Positions 18,079 to 27,007 of a stretch of 64,000 bases of DNA are shown piece by piece. Numbering within the stretch: position 1 is the first letter of the stretch; every line of letters starts with the position of its first letter. The translations under genes were made by a program, and so were the position numbers. This DNA comes from Streptomyces halstedii (GTDB taxonomy: Bacteria; Actinomycetota; Actinomycetes; Streptomycetales; Streptomycetaceae): positions 62,001 through 126,000 of the forward strand of contig JOAZ01000003.1 of NCBI GenBank assembly GCA_000720535.1. The letters run 5' to 3'. Below the pieces are notes generated by a model that saw only the letters and a list, made by a program, of their open reading frames with translations, did no database searches and was not told the origin of the DNA.

Positions 18079-18501
18079 CTACGGCGCGGGGACCGCGTGC
18101 GGGCTCCGCTCGGTACGGCTGCCCGGCACCGGCGCCGAGGCGTCGGCCCCCAGGGCCACGATGCGGTTGTCGGCGTCGACGTGCACCACGTGCGGGACGA
18201 GCGCACGGGCCTCGGCATCGTCGACCTGGGCGTAACTGATGAGAATGACCAGGTCACCGGGGTGCACGAGGTGCGCGGCCGCGCCGTTGATCCCGATGAC
18301 TCCGGAGCCGCGCTCGCCCTCGATGACGTACGTCTCAAGCCGTGCGCCGTTGTCGATGTCCACGATATGAACGAGCTCGCCGGGCAGCAGATCGGCGGCG
18401 TCCATCAGATCCGCGTCGATGGTCACAGAACCCACATAGTGCAGGTCGGCCTGGGTGACGGTGGCCCGGTGAATCTTGGACTTGAACATGGTGCGCATCA
18501 T
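18079..18501 (-). CDS. panD: Aspartate 1-decarboxylase
   Basis: 140-aa pyruvoyl enzyme making beta-alanine from L-aspartate for pantothenate/CoA synthesis. The proenzyme self-cleaves at Gly24-Ser25 in [10 protein letters not shown], and Ser25 becomes the pyruvoyl cofactor. [28 protein letters not shown] and ILISYAQ are all conserved. GGGAG lies 7 nt before the ATG at 18501. It is not next to panB/panC. The 148-bp upstream gap runs to the start of the mobile-element region. Confidence 0.95.
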   Translation of the reverse strand: MMRTMFKSKIHRATVTQADLHYVGSVTIDADLMDAADLLPGELVHIVDIDNGARLETYVIEGERGSGVIGINGAAAHLVHPGDLVILISYAQVDDAEARALVPHVVHVDADNRIVALGADASAPVPGSRTERSPHAVPAP

Positions 18502-18715
18502 CGAGGTACTCCCGGTCTAGGCTCCCTGCCTGCGTTTTTGCAGGTCAAGTGCTGTTTCAACACCCTACAACGAGTCACATGTTCGGGCAGCTTCCCTCAG
18601 GTTTTTCAGGACTCATGCTGACCACTTGCTGACTTTCCTGACACTTCCGTCAGGCGATCGGAGGAGGCACCCCTCGGATCCCACCGCGGCGACATCCCAA
18701 GCCTACGCAGCACCG

Positions 18716-18736
18716 CCGAAGGACGTCCGTGATCAC
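18716..18736. repeat. 21-bp sequence shared with 27008-27028
   Basis: The 21 bp starting CCGAAGGACGTCC and ending GTGATCAC occur identically at 27008-27028, and in both places they abut a truncated insertion sequence. They may be IS end, target or integration-hotspot sequence. Confidence 0.55.
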
Positions 18737-18739
18737 AGT

Positions 18740-19290
18740 CACACGTACGGGTCGGCCGGAAGTCGGGCCACACCCCAATGGCAGGAGCCGCGAGCCGCTC
18801 ATCCCGTGGTACTTCTTCTTCCCGGCGTAGTACGGCTGGTCGGCGGCTATGCGGTCGATTGGTAGCACGGTGCCGTCGAGGATCACGTACGCCTTCCTCC
18901 GGACGGTCGTCATGGCCTGTTCCAGCGTGGGCGCGAGGGCGGCCAGCAGGTCGACGGCCTCGCGTATGCAGCGGCAGGCCGTGGCGATCCCGATGCGGAA
19001 GCCCGCGGCAAGGCGGGCACAGGTGTCGCCGCGGCGCAGGTGGGCCAGGACGAGCAGGGCCTGCCGGCCGCAGGTCAGGCCACGCCGGCGCGAACCGATC
19101 CGACGGCGGTGACCTGCGAGAAGACCGGAGAGATGCCGCAAAGTGCGGCTGGACAGATCGATGCCTTCGGGTCTCCCCTGCTCGAACGAAGTGGAGAGCT
19201 TGGGGAAGGGTAGACAAACACGCGAAAGCTCCTGGCGAACTGTGATTTTGGTCGTGAACCCGTCTACCAGGAGCTTTCTTCATGCCCGCC
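18740..19290 (-). mobile_element. Truncated IS5-type (DDE_Tnp_4) insertion sequence
   Basis: The minus strand encodes the N-terminal half of a transposase: an HTH part (LSGLLAGHRRRIGSRRRGL, GRQALLVLAHLRRGDTCARL, TACRCIREAVDLLAALAPTL) and the first catalytic segment VILDGTVLPIDRIAADQPYY, then AGKKKYHGM. The homology stops near 18780 and the downstream sequence is unrelated, so the second half of the DDE domain and one IS end are missing. The element is therefore inactive. The outer end appears to be near 19290, upstream of the coding part. Confidence 0.75.
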
Positions 19291-19516
19291 GCGGGGCTGC
19301 CAGCCCAACCACCCGTCAGGTTGGAAGAAGATCACTGACGGGCTGCGGCGACCCTGCGTGCTCGTGCCGTTTAGGTGGTGAAAGACTCACATGCTGGACC
19401 CGCAGTGAGCCTTCCTCAGCGCGGCGCTTGGCCTGGCGGGGAGTGTCCGGTATGTCTTCGCGGCAGTGAGGGGAAGAGTGCGTCCGAATTTGGTGACGTG
19501 ATCGCTCTGCGCTGCT

Positions 19517-20068
19517 GTGCCTCTGATCGCGTTTTTCGCGCAGCTCGGTGCTGGTGTCGGCTTGCCGGCCGTACAGACGCTGGCAGCCGCTGCCGGGCCA
19601 GCCGCGGTCATGACGTGTGGGCTGCTGACCAGGCATAACCTGGTGCGGCTCGGTAGCTTTGACAAGGTGAGCGCGGTTGTTGCGACCACCGCGCTCGTTG
19701 TGTGGCTGATACTGGGCCAAGCCCCGCTGGCGGTGGTATGTGCCGTCGTAGTTGACGCCGCCGTGGCGTTGCCGACGCTCGTGAAAGCCTGGCGCGATCC
19801 AGGCTCGGAGAATCTGCTGTTCTATATCTTGGTCGGCATCGATACTGGGGTAACGCTCATGACAATTACTTCGTGGGAGTCCGAGTCCTGGGCCTTCGCA
19901 GCGTATGTGTTCGCCCCGTGCGCCGTGCTTGGCGGAACGGTGTTTGCCCGTCGGCGACTGCACCCGGCCGAAGCTCCAGCGCAGCCGCACCATGGAACGC
20001 ATAGGTTTCGCCGAGGAGTTCTGCATACGCAAGCACGTCAGGCGGCGGCCAATGGAGCGACTCGGTGA
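19517..20068 (+). CDS. Putative membrane protein, possibly N-terminally truncated
   Basis: 183-aa protein with about four or five hydrophobic segments (FFAQLGAGVGLPAVQTLAAA, VVATTALVVWLILG, LAVVCAVVVDAAVALPTL, LLFYILVGIDTGVTLMTI, AAYVFAPCAVLGGTVF) and a basic tail. The loop PTLVKAWRDPGSENLLFYIL resembles a small family of bacterial polytopic membrane proteins with a PT-x-KAWR-x-P signature. The start is unclear: GTG 19517 has no good ribosome site, and the gene sits between IS debris, so the N-terminus may be lost. Codon use is less GC-biased than its neighbours. Confidence 0.5.
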   Translation: MPLIAFFAQLGAGVGLPAVQTLAAAAGPAAVMTCGLLTRHNLVRLGSFDKVSAVVATTALVVWLILGQAPLAVVCAVVVDAAVALPTLVKAWRDPGSENLLFYILVGIDTGVTLMTITSWESESWAFAAYVFAPCAVLGGTVFARRRLHPAEAPAQPHHGTHRFRRGVLHTQARQAAANGATR

Positions 20069-20152
20069 CCCGTTCCATTTTCGACACCGAGTACATCATC
20101 GACTGCCGCGGGATGATCAGATCTTGGACGTCGGCAGCATCTGTCGGCCTTC

Positions 20153-20190
20153 GACGCCGACGTCAACGCAAGGGCGGGGACGTCGGCGTC
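20153..20190 (-). terminator. Hairpin terminator of the secreted-protein gene
   Basis: Perfect 12-bp stem GACGCCGACGTC (20153-20164) / GACGTCGGCGTC (20179-20190), 13 nt beyond the stop of the minus-strand gene ending at 20203. Confidence 0.65.
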
Positions 20191-20202
20191 AAGGGCGTGT
20201 CG

Positions 20203-21231
20203 TCAGCTCTGCCGGGCAGCGCCGGCCGGGCCGGAAGTGGTGCTGGTGTCCTTGCCCGTCTCGATCAGGATCTGCGCGGTGTCGTTGGCCGCGTTCTGGT
20301 CGAAAGGGCGCTCCTGGCCGGTGAAGGTGACCTCGCCGGCGGTGCGGCCGACGGCCTTGTCGATGCGCAGGACGAAGGGGTAGCTCTCGCCGCCGTTCAC
20401 GTCGACCCAGGACTGGGAGGTGCCGCAGCGGTAGTGGGTCTTGGTGACCGCGTCGCAGTAGCCGTGAGCCTTGACGACGGAGGTGCCCTTCGGGATGTGG
20501 ACGTCGACGGTGGTGACACTCTCGTCGCGGGCGCCCTGGACACGGGCGGGGCCCTTGTTGGCGAACGTCACCGTCGCGGTGACCTTGTCGCCCACCCTCC
20601 CCTTCGCCTCGGCGCCGGTCAGGGCGAAGTCGGCGGTGTTCGCGGAGTTCACCGTGGCCTCGGCGACCGGCTCGGGATGGTTCTGCCGGTCGGCGCCTGT
20701 GGCCGGAGTCTTCTCCACGAGGGTGAGCGGGTCGCCTGTGCCCCGCACGGGCTCGCTGGAGCCGCCGTCGCCCGGGTCCGGTTCGTCGGTGCCGATCGTC
20801 ACCCGCAGGTCGTCGCGGAACGCGGAGCCGAGCGCCTTGAACGAGACCGGCTTCGCCGTGCCGTAGACGACGCCCGGCTTCAGCGGCTGCTCGATCTTGC
20901 AGGAGGCGACGTTCGACGCGGGCATTTCGTCGTACGAGGGGACGGTGTAGTAGGTGCAGTTCTTGTGCGTCTCGTCCGCCTTCAGGCCCGGCGACACGGC
21001 GTACGTCACCCAGACCGACGGCACCTCCGCCGTCCCCTTGTTGAGGAAGGTCAGCGGGGTCGAGAACGAGCTTCCGGGCTGAACCCCCTCGACCGGCGCG
21101 ATCGTTCCGACACCGAGATCCGGCTCCGGATCGGCGGCGAGCGCCGGAACGGCGGCCACCGCCACCAGCGCGGCGGCTACGGCGATGGTCCCGCCGCTCA
21201 GGGTACGACTGCGGGAAAGCGAGATGCGCAT
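20203..21231 (-). CDS. Secreted protein with beta-sandwich (DUF11/CARDB-like) repeats
   Basis: 342-aa exported protein. A signal peptide ends near AVPALAADPEP; two Ig-like beta-sandwich segments follow, the first around PVEGVQPGSSFSTPLTFLNKG and the second around ALTGAEAKGRVGDKVTATVTFANKGP and RPFDQNAANDTAQILIETG, a pattern of DUF11/CARDB-type modules. A Glu/Pro/Gly-rich linker joins them. No LPxTG sorting signal or terminal membrane helix is present, so it is probably released. AAGGA lies 6 nt before the ATG at 21231. Binding function unknown. Confidence 0.75.
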   Translation of the reverse strand: MRISLSRSRTLSGGTIAVAAALVAVAAVPALAADPEPDLGVGTIAPVEGVQPGSSFSTPLTFLNKGTAEVPSVWVTYAVSPGLKADETHKNCTYYTVPSYDEMPASNVASCKIEQPLKPGVVYGTAKPVSFKALGSAFRDDLRVTIGTDEPDPGDGGSSEPVRGTGDPLTLVEKTPATGADRQNHPEPVAEATVNSANTADFALTGAEAKGRVGDKVTATVTFANKGPARVQGARDESVTTVDVHIPKGTSVVKAHGYCDAVTKTHYRCGTSQSWVDVNGGESYPFVLRIDKAVGRTAGEVTFTGQERPFDQNAANDTAQILIETGKDTSTTSGPAGAARQS

Positions 21232-21529
21232 GAGGAGTCCTTCGGTCGTGGGGCGCATGGAGCTGACTGCGGTCCTTCACCTCGCAAGACAGACGCGGAA
21301 CAAGGCGGGTTGTGCCAGTCGCACCCGTCGTGACAGAACACGGACATGAATGATCAGAACCGGCCACAGTCGACGAACCGGCGCTCCGCCAAGGACGAAC
21401 CGCTCCCAGCACCGCCCAGACGAGCAGCATCCTCTTGCCGATCCGGTCGACGACGGGAGCGATCACCTCCTACATCCGCCGCAACAGCACCTGGACAGAG
21501 CTGTTCGCGCCAGCGCCACCACCGAGATC

Positions 21530-21688
21530 GCTGCGGCGCGAGCCGCCACCCCTGGTTGGCTGTGGACAATGCTCGGCGGCCCGAACGGGCGGTGGGAGGC
21601 GGACCCGTGTTCCGCGCTCTGTGCGGCCGACATCGTGGTCACCCACGCCGGCCAGAATGCCCTTGCCGAATGCGCCGCGGCCCGCCGC
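21530..21688 (+). pseudogene. Glycosyltransferase fragment (MGT/MurG-like)
   Basis: A single open stretch reads ARAATPGWLWTMLGGPNGRW then EADPCSALCAADIVVTHAGQ and NALAECAAARR. The D-x-VVTHAGQNALAE segment is the nucleotide-sugar-binding signature of the C-terminal domain of GT1/GT28-type glycosyltransferases. Nothing on either side continues the domain, so this is a fragment of about 53 codons left by rearrangement. Confidence 0.6.
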
Positions 21689-21743
21689 CAAGCGACGGCG
21701 CGACCGGCGCCGCAACCGCCACTGCCTGGAACGACAAGCCCGT

Positions 21744-22937
21744 AACCACGGTGAGACGTCGACGGCCAGGACAAGCCGACCGTCTGCCGCTCCGGCCGCC
21801 GGCACCTGCCCTGACCGATCGTTCTGCCACACGTTCGGCCGTGGTGAGGGCAAGCATCAGATGGCCGGGCTGGCCGTACTCGATCGTGGCCGCGCTGGAG
21901 ACCGGCCGAACCTCCTGGACCGCGGTGCTGGACGCGGTCCGCCTGGAGCCTGGGGCGGACGTCGCCGCGGTGACCACGGTGCAGATACGCGAGGTCATCG
22001 GGCGGCTGGTGGACGTCGGGCAATGGCAGCCGGGCGACCCGGAGGTGCTGGTGGTGATGGACGCCGGCTATGACGCTCCCCGCATCGCTCATCTGCTGGA
22101 CGGTCTGCCGGTGCAGGTCCTTGGCCGCCTCCGCTCCGACCGCGTGATGCGCCGCCCGACGCCGCCGCGGGTCTACGACCCAAAAGGCGGCCGACCGCCC
22201 AAGCACGGGGGCGAGTTCGTCTTCGGCGACCCTGCCACCCCTGGGGCACTGAGCAGGCCGTGACCGTCACGGGCACTCGTCTCTATGGCAAGGCGACCGC
22301 GCGGGCATGGGACCGGCTGCACCCTCGGCTGACCCGCCGGGCGGCCTGGCTTGACCACGACGGGCCGCTGCCCATCATCGAGGGCACCGTCGTTCGCCTG
22401 CTCGTCGAGAAGCTGCCCTCCGGAGGGGGCAACAAGCCCGTCTGGCTGTGGTGGTCGGAAGCCAGCGCCACCCCCGACGACGTGGACCGTTGCTGGCAGT
22501 CCTTCCTGCCGTTTCGATCTGAAGCACACGTTTCGCCTGTTCAAACAGACACTCGGCTGGACGAAACCCCGGCTTCGCAGCTCAGGAACGGCCGACCGGT
22601 GGACGTGGCTGGCGATCGCCGCTTACGCCCAGCTCCGGCTCGCCCGCCCTCTCGCGCGCGACCTCCGACGGCCGTGGGAGCGGCCGGTGGAACCGAACAG
22701 GCTCACTCCGGCCCGAGTGAGGCGGGGGTTCAGGAACCTGCGGGCGAAGACGGGCACGCCAGCCGGTGCACCGAAACCCACCCGACCCGGCCCCGGTCGA
22801 CCGCCTGGCTCGAAGAGTCGACAACCCGCCACCCGCTACGGCGAGTCCTCGCCACGAGCGAGTCCTACACCCGACCCGCGCACCACCAGCAAGGAACTAA
22901 GCCTCGGCGCACTGGCAGCGACCTGTCCGACGCGTAA
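21744..22937 (+). pseudogene. Broken transposase, NF041680-like family
   Basis: Transposase remains scattered over three plus-strand frames: CPDRSFCHTFGRGEGKHQM, then GWPYSIVAALETGRTSWTAV...VLVVMDAGYDAPRIAHLLDG to GGEFVFGDPAT (to about 22250), then TVTGTRLYGKATARAWDRLH...VWLWWSEA (22260-22510), then RFDLKHTFRLFKQTLGWTKP...RLTPARVRRGFRNLRAKTGT (22510 on). At least two frameshifts disrupt it. The part just upstream of CPDRSF (AADGRLVLAVDVSPWLR) is present only on the minus strand at 21744-21808, implying a micro-inversion. The first 100 or so residues are missing. Confidence 0.7.
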
Positions 22938-23004
22938 TCCGGGGCGCGAAGCCGTCCCCGGATCTGGCATGCCGGCCCTGTGAACAACAAGCTCAGAAAG
23001 GACG

Positions 23005-23427
23005 ATGCCGCGTAATCGGCCGTCCCAAGTCCGCGCCTCCGGACGCCACCCGAGGCGGCAGGCGCATGAAACACCGATGCCCGAGTTGCCGCGTGGCTCC
23101 GGCAAGCTCGCCGGAGCGGTTTCCCGTCTCGAACACGATCAGCTCTGGCCTGGGGCGACAGCCCAGGCATTGCGGCAGTGGTCGCGAACAGCACACAGCC
23201 CCAGTCGTGCACTCTCCGGCGGTTGCGGTTGCCCTTTGTGCAACCCCTTCTACACAACCGCCGAACAAGGAATTCTGGAAACGGCAATGCACGCTCTTCC
23301 GCCACAGGCGGCGCGTGAACTACGGCGTCTGGTGAAACCACTCGACGACCTCTACATCGCCAAAACCTGGCCCGATCCCTTCGCCTCGACCGACGACGGA
23401 TGGTGGGCAAGACGCTGTTGGGGATAG
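23005..23427 (+). CDS. Hypothetical protein with a CGCPLC motif
   Basis: 140-aa protein. A basic N-terminus is followed by GGCGCPLCNPFYTTAEQGIL, a short cysteine motif that might bind metal, and a helix-rich end (ALPPQAARELRRLVKPLDDL, TWPDPFASTDDGWWARRCW). I recall similar small proteins in Streptomyces, usually near mobile DNA, but no function is established. AGAAAGGA 2 nt upstream of the spacing region favours the ATG at 23005. It lies between the transposase relic and a convergent hypothetical gene. Confidence 0.55.
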   Translation: MPRNRPSQVRASGRHPRRQAHETPMPELPRGSGKLAGAVSRLEHDQLWPGATAQALRQWSRTAHSPSRALSGGCGCPLCNPFYTTAEQGILETAMHALPPQAARELRRLVKPLDDLYIAKTWPDPFASTDDGWWARRCWG

Positions 23428-23476
23428 ACCCACGCCGATCGCTGCCCCAGCACCGATGCCTGCCCAGCGGAGTCGC

Positions 23477-24064
23477 TCAATACGTGAGCCACTCCCTGTC
23501 GGGGATCAATTTCTCGATCCATTCCTGGCCTCGCATGGACCACTGAGGAGCAAGCAACACGGGGCGACAGCGGGCGTGGTCGCCGTTCTGCTGGCAGCGC
23601 AGGATCAATCCCAGACTGAGGAGATACGGCTCCCCGCGGGGCCCGAAACGCAGGCCGTCGACGTACTCGGGCAGGGTCGGATCCTCAAGTGTTGACGCGG
23701 TCTCCTCGATCCAGGGTTCGAGTTCCGAGGGCAGTCGGCCAACCAGAGGAGTGCCGTCGAGGCTGACCTGGGGGCCCCGGCAGGCGTCGACAGCTACGGC
23801 AGCCAAGGCCTGGGACTCCTGGTCGTAGTAGGTGTCGATGCCAACTCCGTCGAAGGGATACCAACGCGCGTACATCTCACCCCATCCCGTGATCGGCTCG
23901 CCCAGAGCGGCTGAGACTTCCTCCTTGCTTTGACCGAACCGTATGGGCCCCACGGACTTCAATGGGACCCACGTCCACTCAGGACGCTCCCCGTCCCAGA
24001 GGAACCTCTCCGCGAACCAGACCAACGAACCCACCCCCGATGGAAGCATGCGTGCAGGAAACAT
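23477..24064 (-). CDS. Hypothetical protein
   Basis: About 195 aa from the ATG at 24064; GTG 24235 or ATG 24049 are alternative starts and none has a convincing ribosome site. The conserved-looking core WVPLKSVGPIRFGQSKEEVS, LGEPITGWGEMYARWYPFDG and VGIDTYYDQE is an alpha/beta pattern that repeats across single-domain proteins often found in accessory islands. An immunity-type role is possible given the toxin-like gene 800 bp away, but nothing proves it. No signal peptide or membrane span. Confidence 0.5.
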   Translation of the reverse strand: MFPARMLPSGVGSLVWFAERFLWDGERPEWTWVPLKSVGPIRFGQSKEEVSAALGEPITGWGEMYARWYPFDGVGIDTYYDQESQALAAVAVDACRGPQVSLDGTPLVGRLPSELEPWIEETASTLEDPTLPEYVDGLRFGPRGEPYLLSLGLILRCQQNGDHARCRPVLLAPQWSMRGQEWIEKLIPDREWLTY

Positions 24065-24235
24065 TCTTGCAAGGCGCGTTGCGAGCGGTATCACGAGCCT
24101 ACCCGCGGGATCGATCCAGCATTTCAGAACGAGCCGGGCAACCGTGGTGGCGAAGGGGTGCGAGATGCAAGCGAGGATCGAAAGCGCGGGCAGCGGACCG
24201 GATCGTGCCCGCTTCGGCTGGTGGCATCTCCTCAC

Positions 24236-24863
24236 CCCGGTGGTCCAGGCAGCCCCTGTCCCTCAGCGCGCTTCAGCGTGAGGTTGGAAAAGGCTCAATG
24301 ACGGTGGCAGTCAGGGGCAGGGCGCCAATGGAGTGTGCGGGCGAAATGGCGGTGGGCTCCGGCGAGCAGGTGGCGGCGGCGGAAGCAGCTGCCGTGGTGT
24401 GGATGGAGACGATCGCGGTGACGGAAACACGCCCTCAGCTACCGGTATCCATCACAAAGCCCGAGCTGCAGCGTCCCGCCGGACAGTCCTCAAACGCGTC
24501 GGCCAACAGGTGCCTACCGCACTGCCACCCCGTCGCCCGGCAATACACCCGGCCCCTCCGTTGCCCTCTCCCCACAGAACACCGGGCGGACGCGGCCGAA
24601 TCGAGTGAGACCGAAGAAGACACTCGCCTACTTCCCTCGGGGGCAAACGCTGCGCAAGCCAAGCAAGCTCCCGACACCATCCCGCTGCGGATAATTTCCG
24701 CTGCAAGCGGAGACGAAAGAGAGATGCACTGCGGCCGAATTTCACGGGTGAGTTTCCAGTCAAGCGCAATATTTCTAGCCAAGTAGCCTAAGTTTGCTAG
24801 CGCGACCCCTTGCCGCACTCATAGCGTCTGTGACGACTAGTTGGTACCTACGGAGGGGGAACG
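24236..24863. other. Non-coding or decayed DNA
   Basis: About 630 bp with lower GC and several stop-free stretches but no recognisable protein. The last 60 bp hold the promoter region of the secreted toxin-like gene, and GGAGGGGGA at 24852-24860 is its ribosome site. Confidence 0.4.
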
Positions 24864-25310
24864 ATGAAGTTCGCATACCGAATTTCGACAGTCAGCGCCG
24901 CACTCGTCATGTCGACCTCGACACTCGCCGCCGCATCGGCTTCTGCGAGCACCGCTCCCGCAGCTGACCCGTGTGCAGGAAAGTCCGCGAACCACATCGT
25001 CAAGAACTACACGAGAAGCTTGGTCACCGTTCCGCTGCGCTGCGGAACCTCGACGTGGGGCTACCGGCACTTGGTGCCGAAGCACGGTTTCAACGACAGT
25101 CAGACAGCCAACACGGTTGCGCGAGGTAAGCAGAGTTTTGGGTTCTACTACACGAACCTCACTCAGTGCCCTCCCATGGCGTTCAAGGTCGTATTCAACA
25201 ACGGCGCAATCGGCGGAACCGGAGTCAGGCCGCAGGGCATCATTACGGCCTACTATCAGCCCGGTCACATCTCTTCAGTCGCCCCTAACGGGATCGCAAC
25301 AGCCTGCTAG
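24864..25310 (+). CDS. Small secreted protein, candidate BECR-fold RNase toxin
   Basis: 148 aa: a signal peptide (MKFAYRISTVSAALVMSTST to about residue 28) then a roughly 115-residue mature domain with four cysteines. The mature part has W/YRHL-x-x-KHG (WGYRHLVPKHGFND) and a C-terminal GAIGGTGVRPQGIITAYYQPG. Paired RHI...HG and G-x-ITAY-type strands are typical of BECR (barnase-EndoU-colicin E5/D-RelE) toxin domains of polymorphic toxins; the match is by eye. GGAGGGGGA gives a strong start. A 113-codon gene follows 9 nt later, as expected for an immunity gene. Unusually, the toxin domain stands alone behind a signal peptide rather than at the end of a large effector. Confidence 0.6.
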   Translation: MKFAYRISTVSAALVMSTSTLAAASASASTAPAADPCAGKSANHIVKNYTRSLVTVPLRCGTSTWGYRHLVPKHGFNDSQTANTVARGKQSFGFYYTNLTQCPPMAFKVVFNNGAIGGTGVRPQGIITAYYQPGHISSVAPNGIATAC

Positions 25311-25319
25311 AGTCGCTCC

Positions 25320-25661
25320 ATGGAACAAGTGAGCATCCCCCTAGGCCTCCGCACAGAATTGGCGGAAACGTTCGGAGGCCTAGGGGATCCCTCTTTCGGG
25401 CTATCGAAAACCGTATTTTTGCGTGAAGATTGCGAACTTACCGTCTCAGCTACCCTAGATGTCATCCTGGCCAACGGGCACAGTGAGAAATGGATTCTGA
25501 GTTTAGTGTTTCCGGAATTCGATGCTGCCGCCGCAGGCCAAGAAGCAACGGCAGAAGCTCACGCATGGTTTGCCTTGATGGTGCAAACGAACATCATCGA
25601 GTGGTGGCACACACGGGAAACTGCCCCCAATATGCCGACGGCACCCCAGCGCATCGGATGA
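25320..25661 (+). CDS. Putative immunity protein of the secreted toxin
   Basis: 113-aa cytoplasmic-looking protein without signal peptide, 9 nt after the toxin-like gene in the same direction. It is acidic in its first half (ELAETFGGLGDPSF, REDCELTVSATLD) and has a beta-rich centre and a helical segment QEATAEAHAWFALMVQTNII. It matches no family I know. Its position, size and charge fit an immunity protein; this is inference. It contains a rare TTA leucine codon at 25503-25505, so translation may depend on the bldA tRNA. GC is lower than in the core genes. Confidence 0.5.
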   Translation: MEQVSIPLGLRTELAETFGGLGDPSFGLSKTVFLREDCELTVSATLDVILANGHSEKWILSLVFPEFDAAAAGQEATAEAHAWFALMVQTNIIEWWHTRETAPNMPTAPQRIG

Positions 25662-26725
25662 AGGACGAGATCGTGCCGAAGGCACGGCTGACCGGGGCGG
25701 GTCGGCGCTGGCGTCGTTCGCGCGGCTGCTCGCCCGGAACGGCCTGGGCGACGAGGCGTTCGAGCTGCTGGAGCCCCACATCGACGACTGGACCCTCACC
25801 CATGCGCTGATCGACGTCGCGCAAGGCGCCGGCCGCGACGAGGAGGCCGCCGGACTGCTTGCCGCCCGGATCCCGGCCGGGCACGAGTGCGACTCCCCGT
25901 GGTGTTGCAGTGGCCTGGAGCCCCACCTGGCCGTCGGACTACTCGCCACTGGCCACGAACGCCAGGGCCGCGTCGAAGAGGCGGTAGCCCTGCTGTCCAC
26001 CCGCCAGTTCACCTCACTCAACGGCCGTGACCAGCTCGCCGACCTGTTCGCCCGGCACGACCGGATCGACGAGCTGCGCGCCTACGCGGACACCGAACCT
26101 CTCGCAGCGCCTCGCAGAGCTGCTGGAGGAGCGCGGCGACGTGGACGGCGCGATCAGCGTCTACCGGCAGGCCGGCGAAGCGTCCGTTCGCCGCGGCAAC
26201 ACGGCGGTGAAACTCGCACGCCTCCTGGCACGGCACGACCGTTACGACGACGCGATCGAGGTGATGCGAGCGCTGGCCGACGCCCCCGGCGGCGCGGAGG
26301 ACTGGATCGTCGACGTGCTGTGCACCCTGTACGCCGACCACGGCCGCCCGCAGGACGCCCTGAGCTGGCTCGACGACCTCAAGGCCCGTCGTGGCAAGGA
26401 GGAGTGGGAGCTGTTCTGGATCAGGCTCCCGCCGATGGCCGCCTGCGGCCGGGTCGACGAGGCCGTCGAGCTGACGCGAGCCCACCCTGAGGGCTCCACC
26501 TCGTACGCGGCGGAGCACGTCGCCACGCTGCTGGCCCACGCCGGGCGCACCGAGGACGCCGTCATCGTCCTTGAGCGGTACGCCCCCGCCAACGCCAGCA
26601 CCCTGGCCGGCTGTCTCATCGAGCTCGGCCGCGTCACGGACGCCCTGGCCCTCCTCCAGCACACACACCCACCACCGCCCGCCGTACCGACCACACCCTT
26701 GTGGCTGGACGAGCCACCCTTCTGA
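25662..26725 (+). pseudogene. Frameshifted TPR-repeat protein remnant
   Basis: Helical tetratricopeptide-like repeats are read in one frame from about 25690 (SALASFARLLARNGLGDEAF, HALIDVAQGAGRDEEAAGLL, EEAVALLSTRQFTSLNGRDQ, RHDRIDELRAYADTEP) and then in another from about 26100 (SQRLAELLEERGDVDGAISV to LGRVTDALALLQHTHPPPP). A frameshift near 26097 splits them. No start codon or ribosome site fits the first part, which begins directly behind the putative immunity gene, so the 5' end is also missing. About 340 residues of repeat remain. Confidence 0.7.
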
Positions 26726-26756
26726 AGTCCTGGCCGGCTGAGGCGGTGTCCGGTGG

Positions 26757-27007
26757 AGATGGTTCTGGGCCTGGACGTCGGCAAGAGTGCTCATCACGGC
26801 CACGGGCTCACTCCGGCAGGGAAGAAGGTCTGCGACAAGCAGCTGCCCAACAGCGAACCGAAACTGCGAGCCGTCTTCGACAAGCTGGCCGCGAAGTTCG
26901 GCACGGTGCTGGTGAATCGTGGACCAGCCCGCCTCCATCGGCGCCCTGAACGAGACCAACACCCCCGAAACCGACAGCGCAGGATTGACGAACAACATAG
27001 AGGCCCC
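26757..27007 (+). mobile_element. IS110-family remnant with internal deletion
   Basis: The frame from about 26753 gives the N-terminus of an IS110 DEDD transposase (VLGLDVGKSAHHGHGLTPAG, PKLRAVFDKLAAKFGTVLV). One base later the frame shifts to IVDQPASIGAL, then homology ends at about 26950. The AT-richer stretch 26982-27003 (ATTGACGAACAACATAGAGG) resembles the right end of IS110-type elements, so nearly the whole centre is gone. The 21-bp sequence shared with 18716 follows immediately. Confidence 0.65.

Noticed and set aside
21390-21460. Minus-strand VVDRIGKRMLLVWAVLG resembling an MFS loop
   Set aside because: Only about 20 residues with no supporting neighbours; too short to call.
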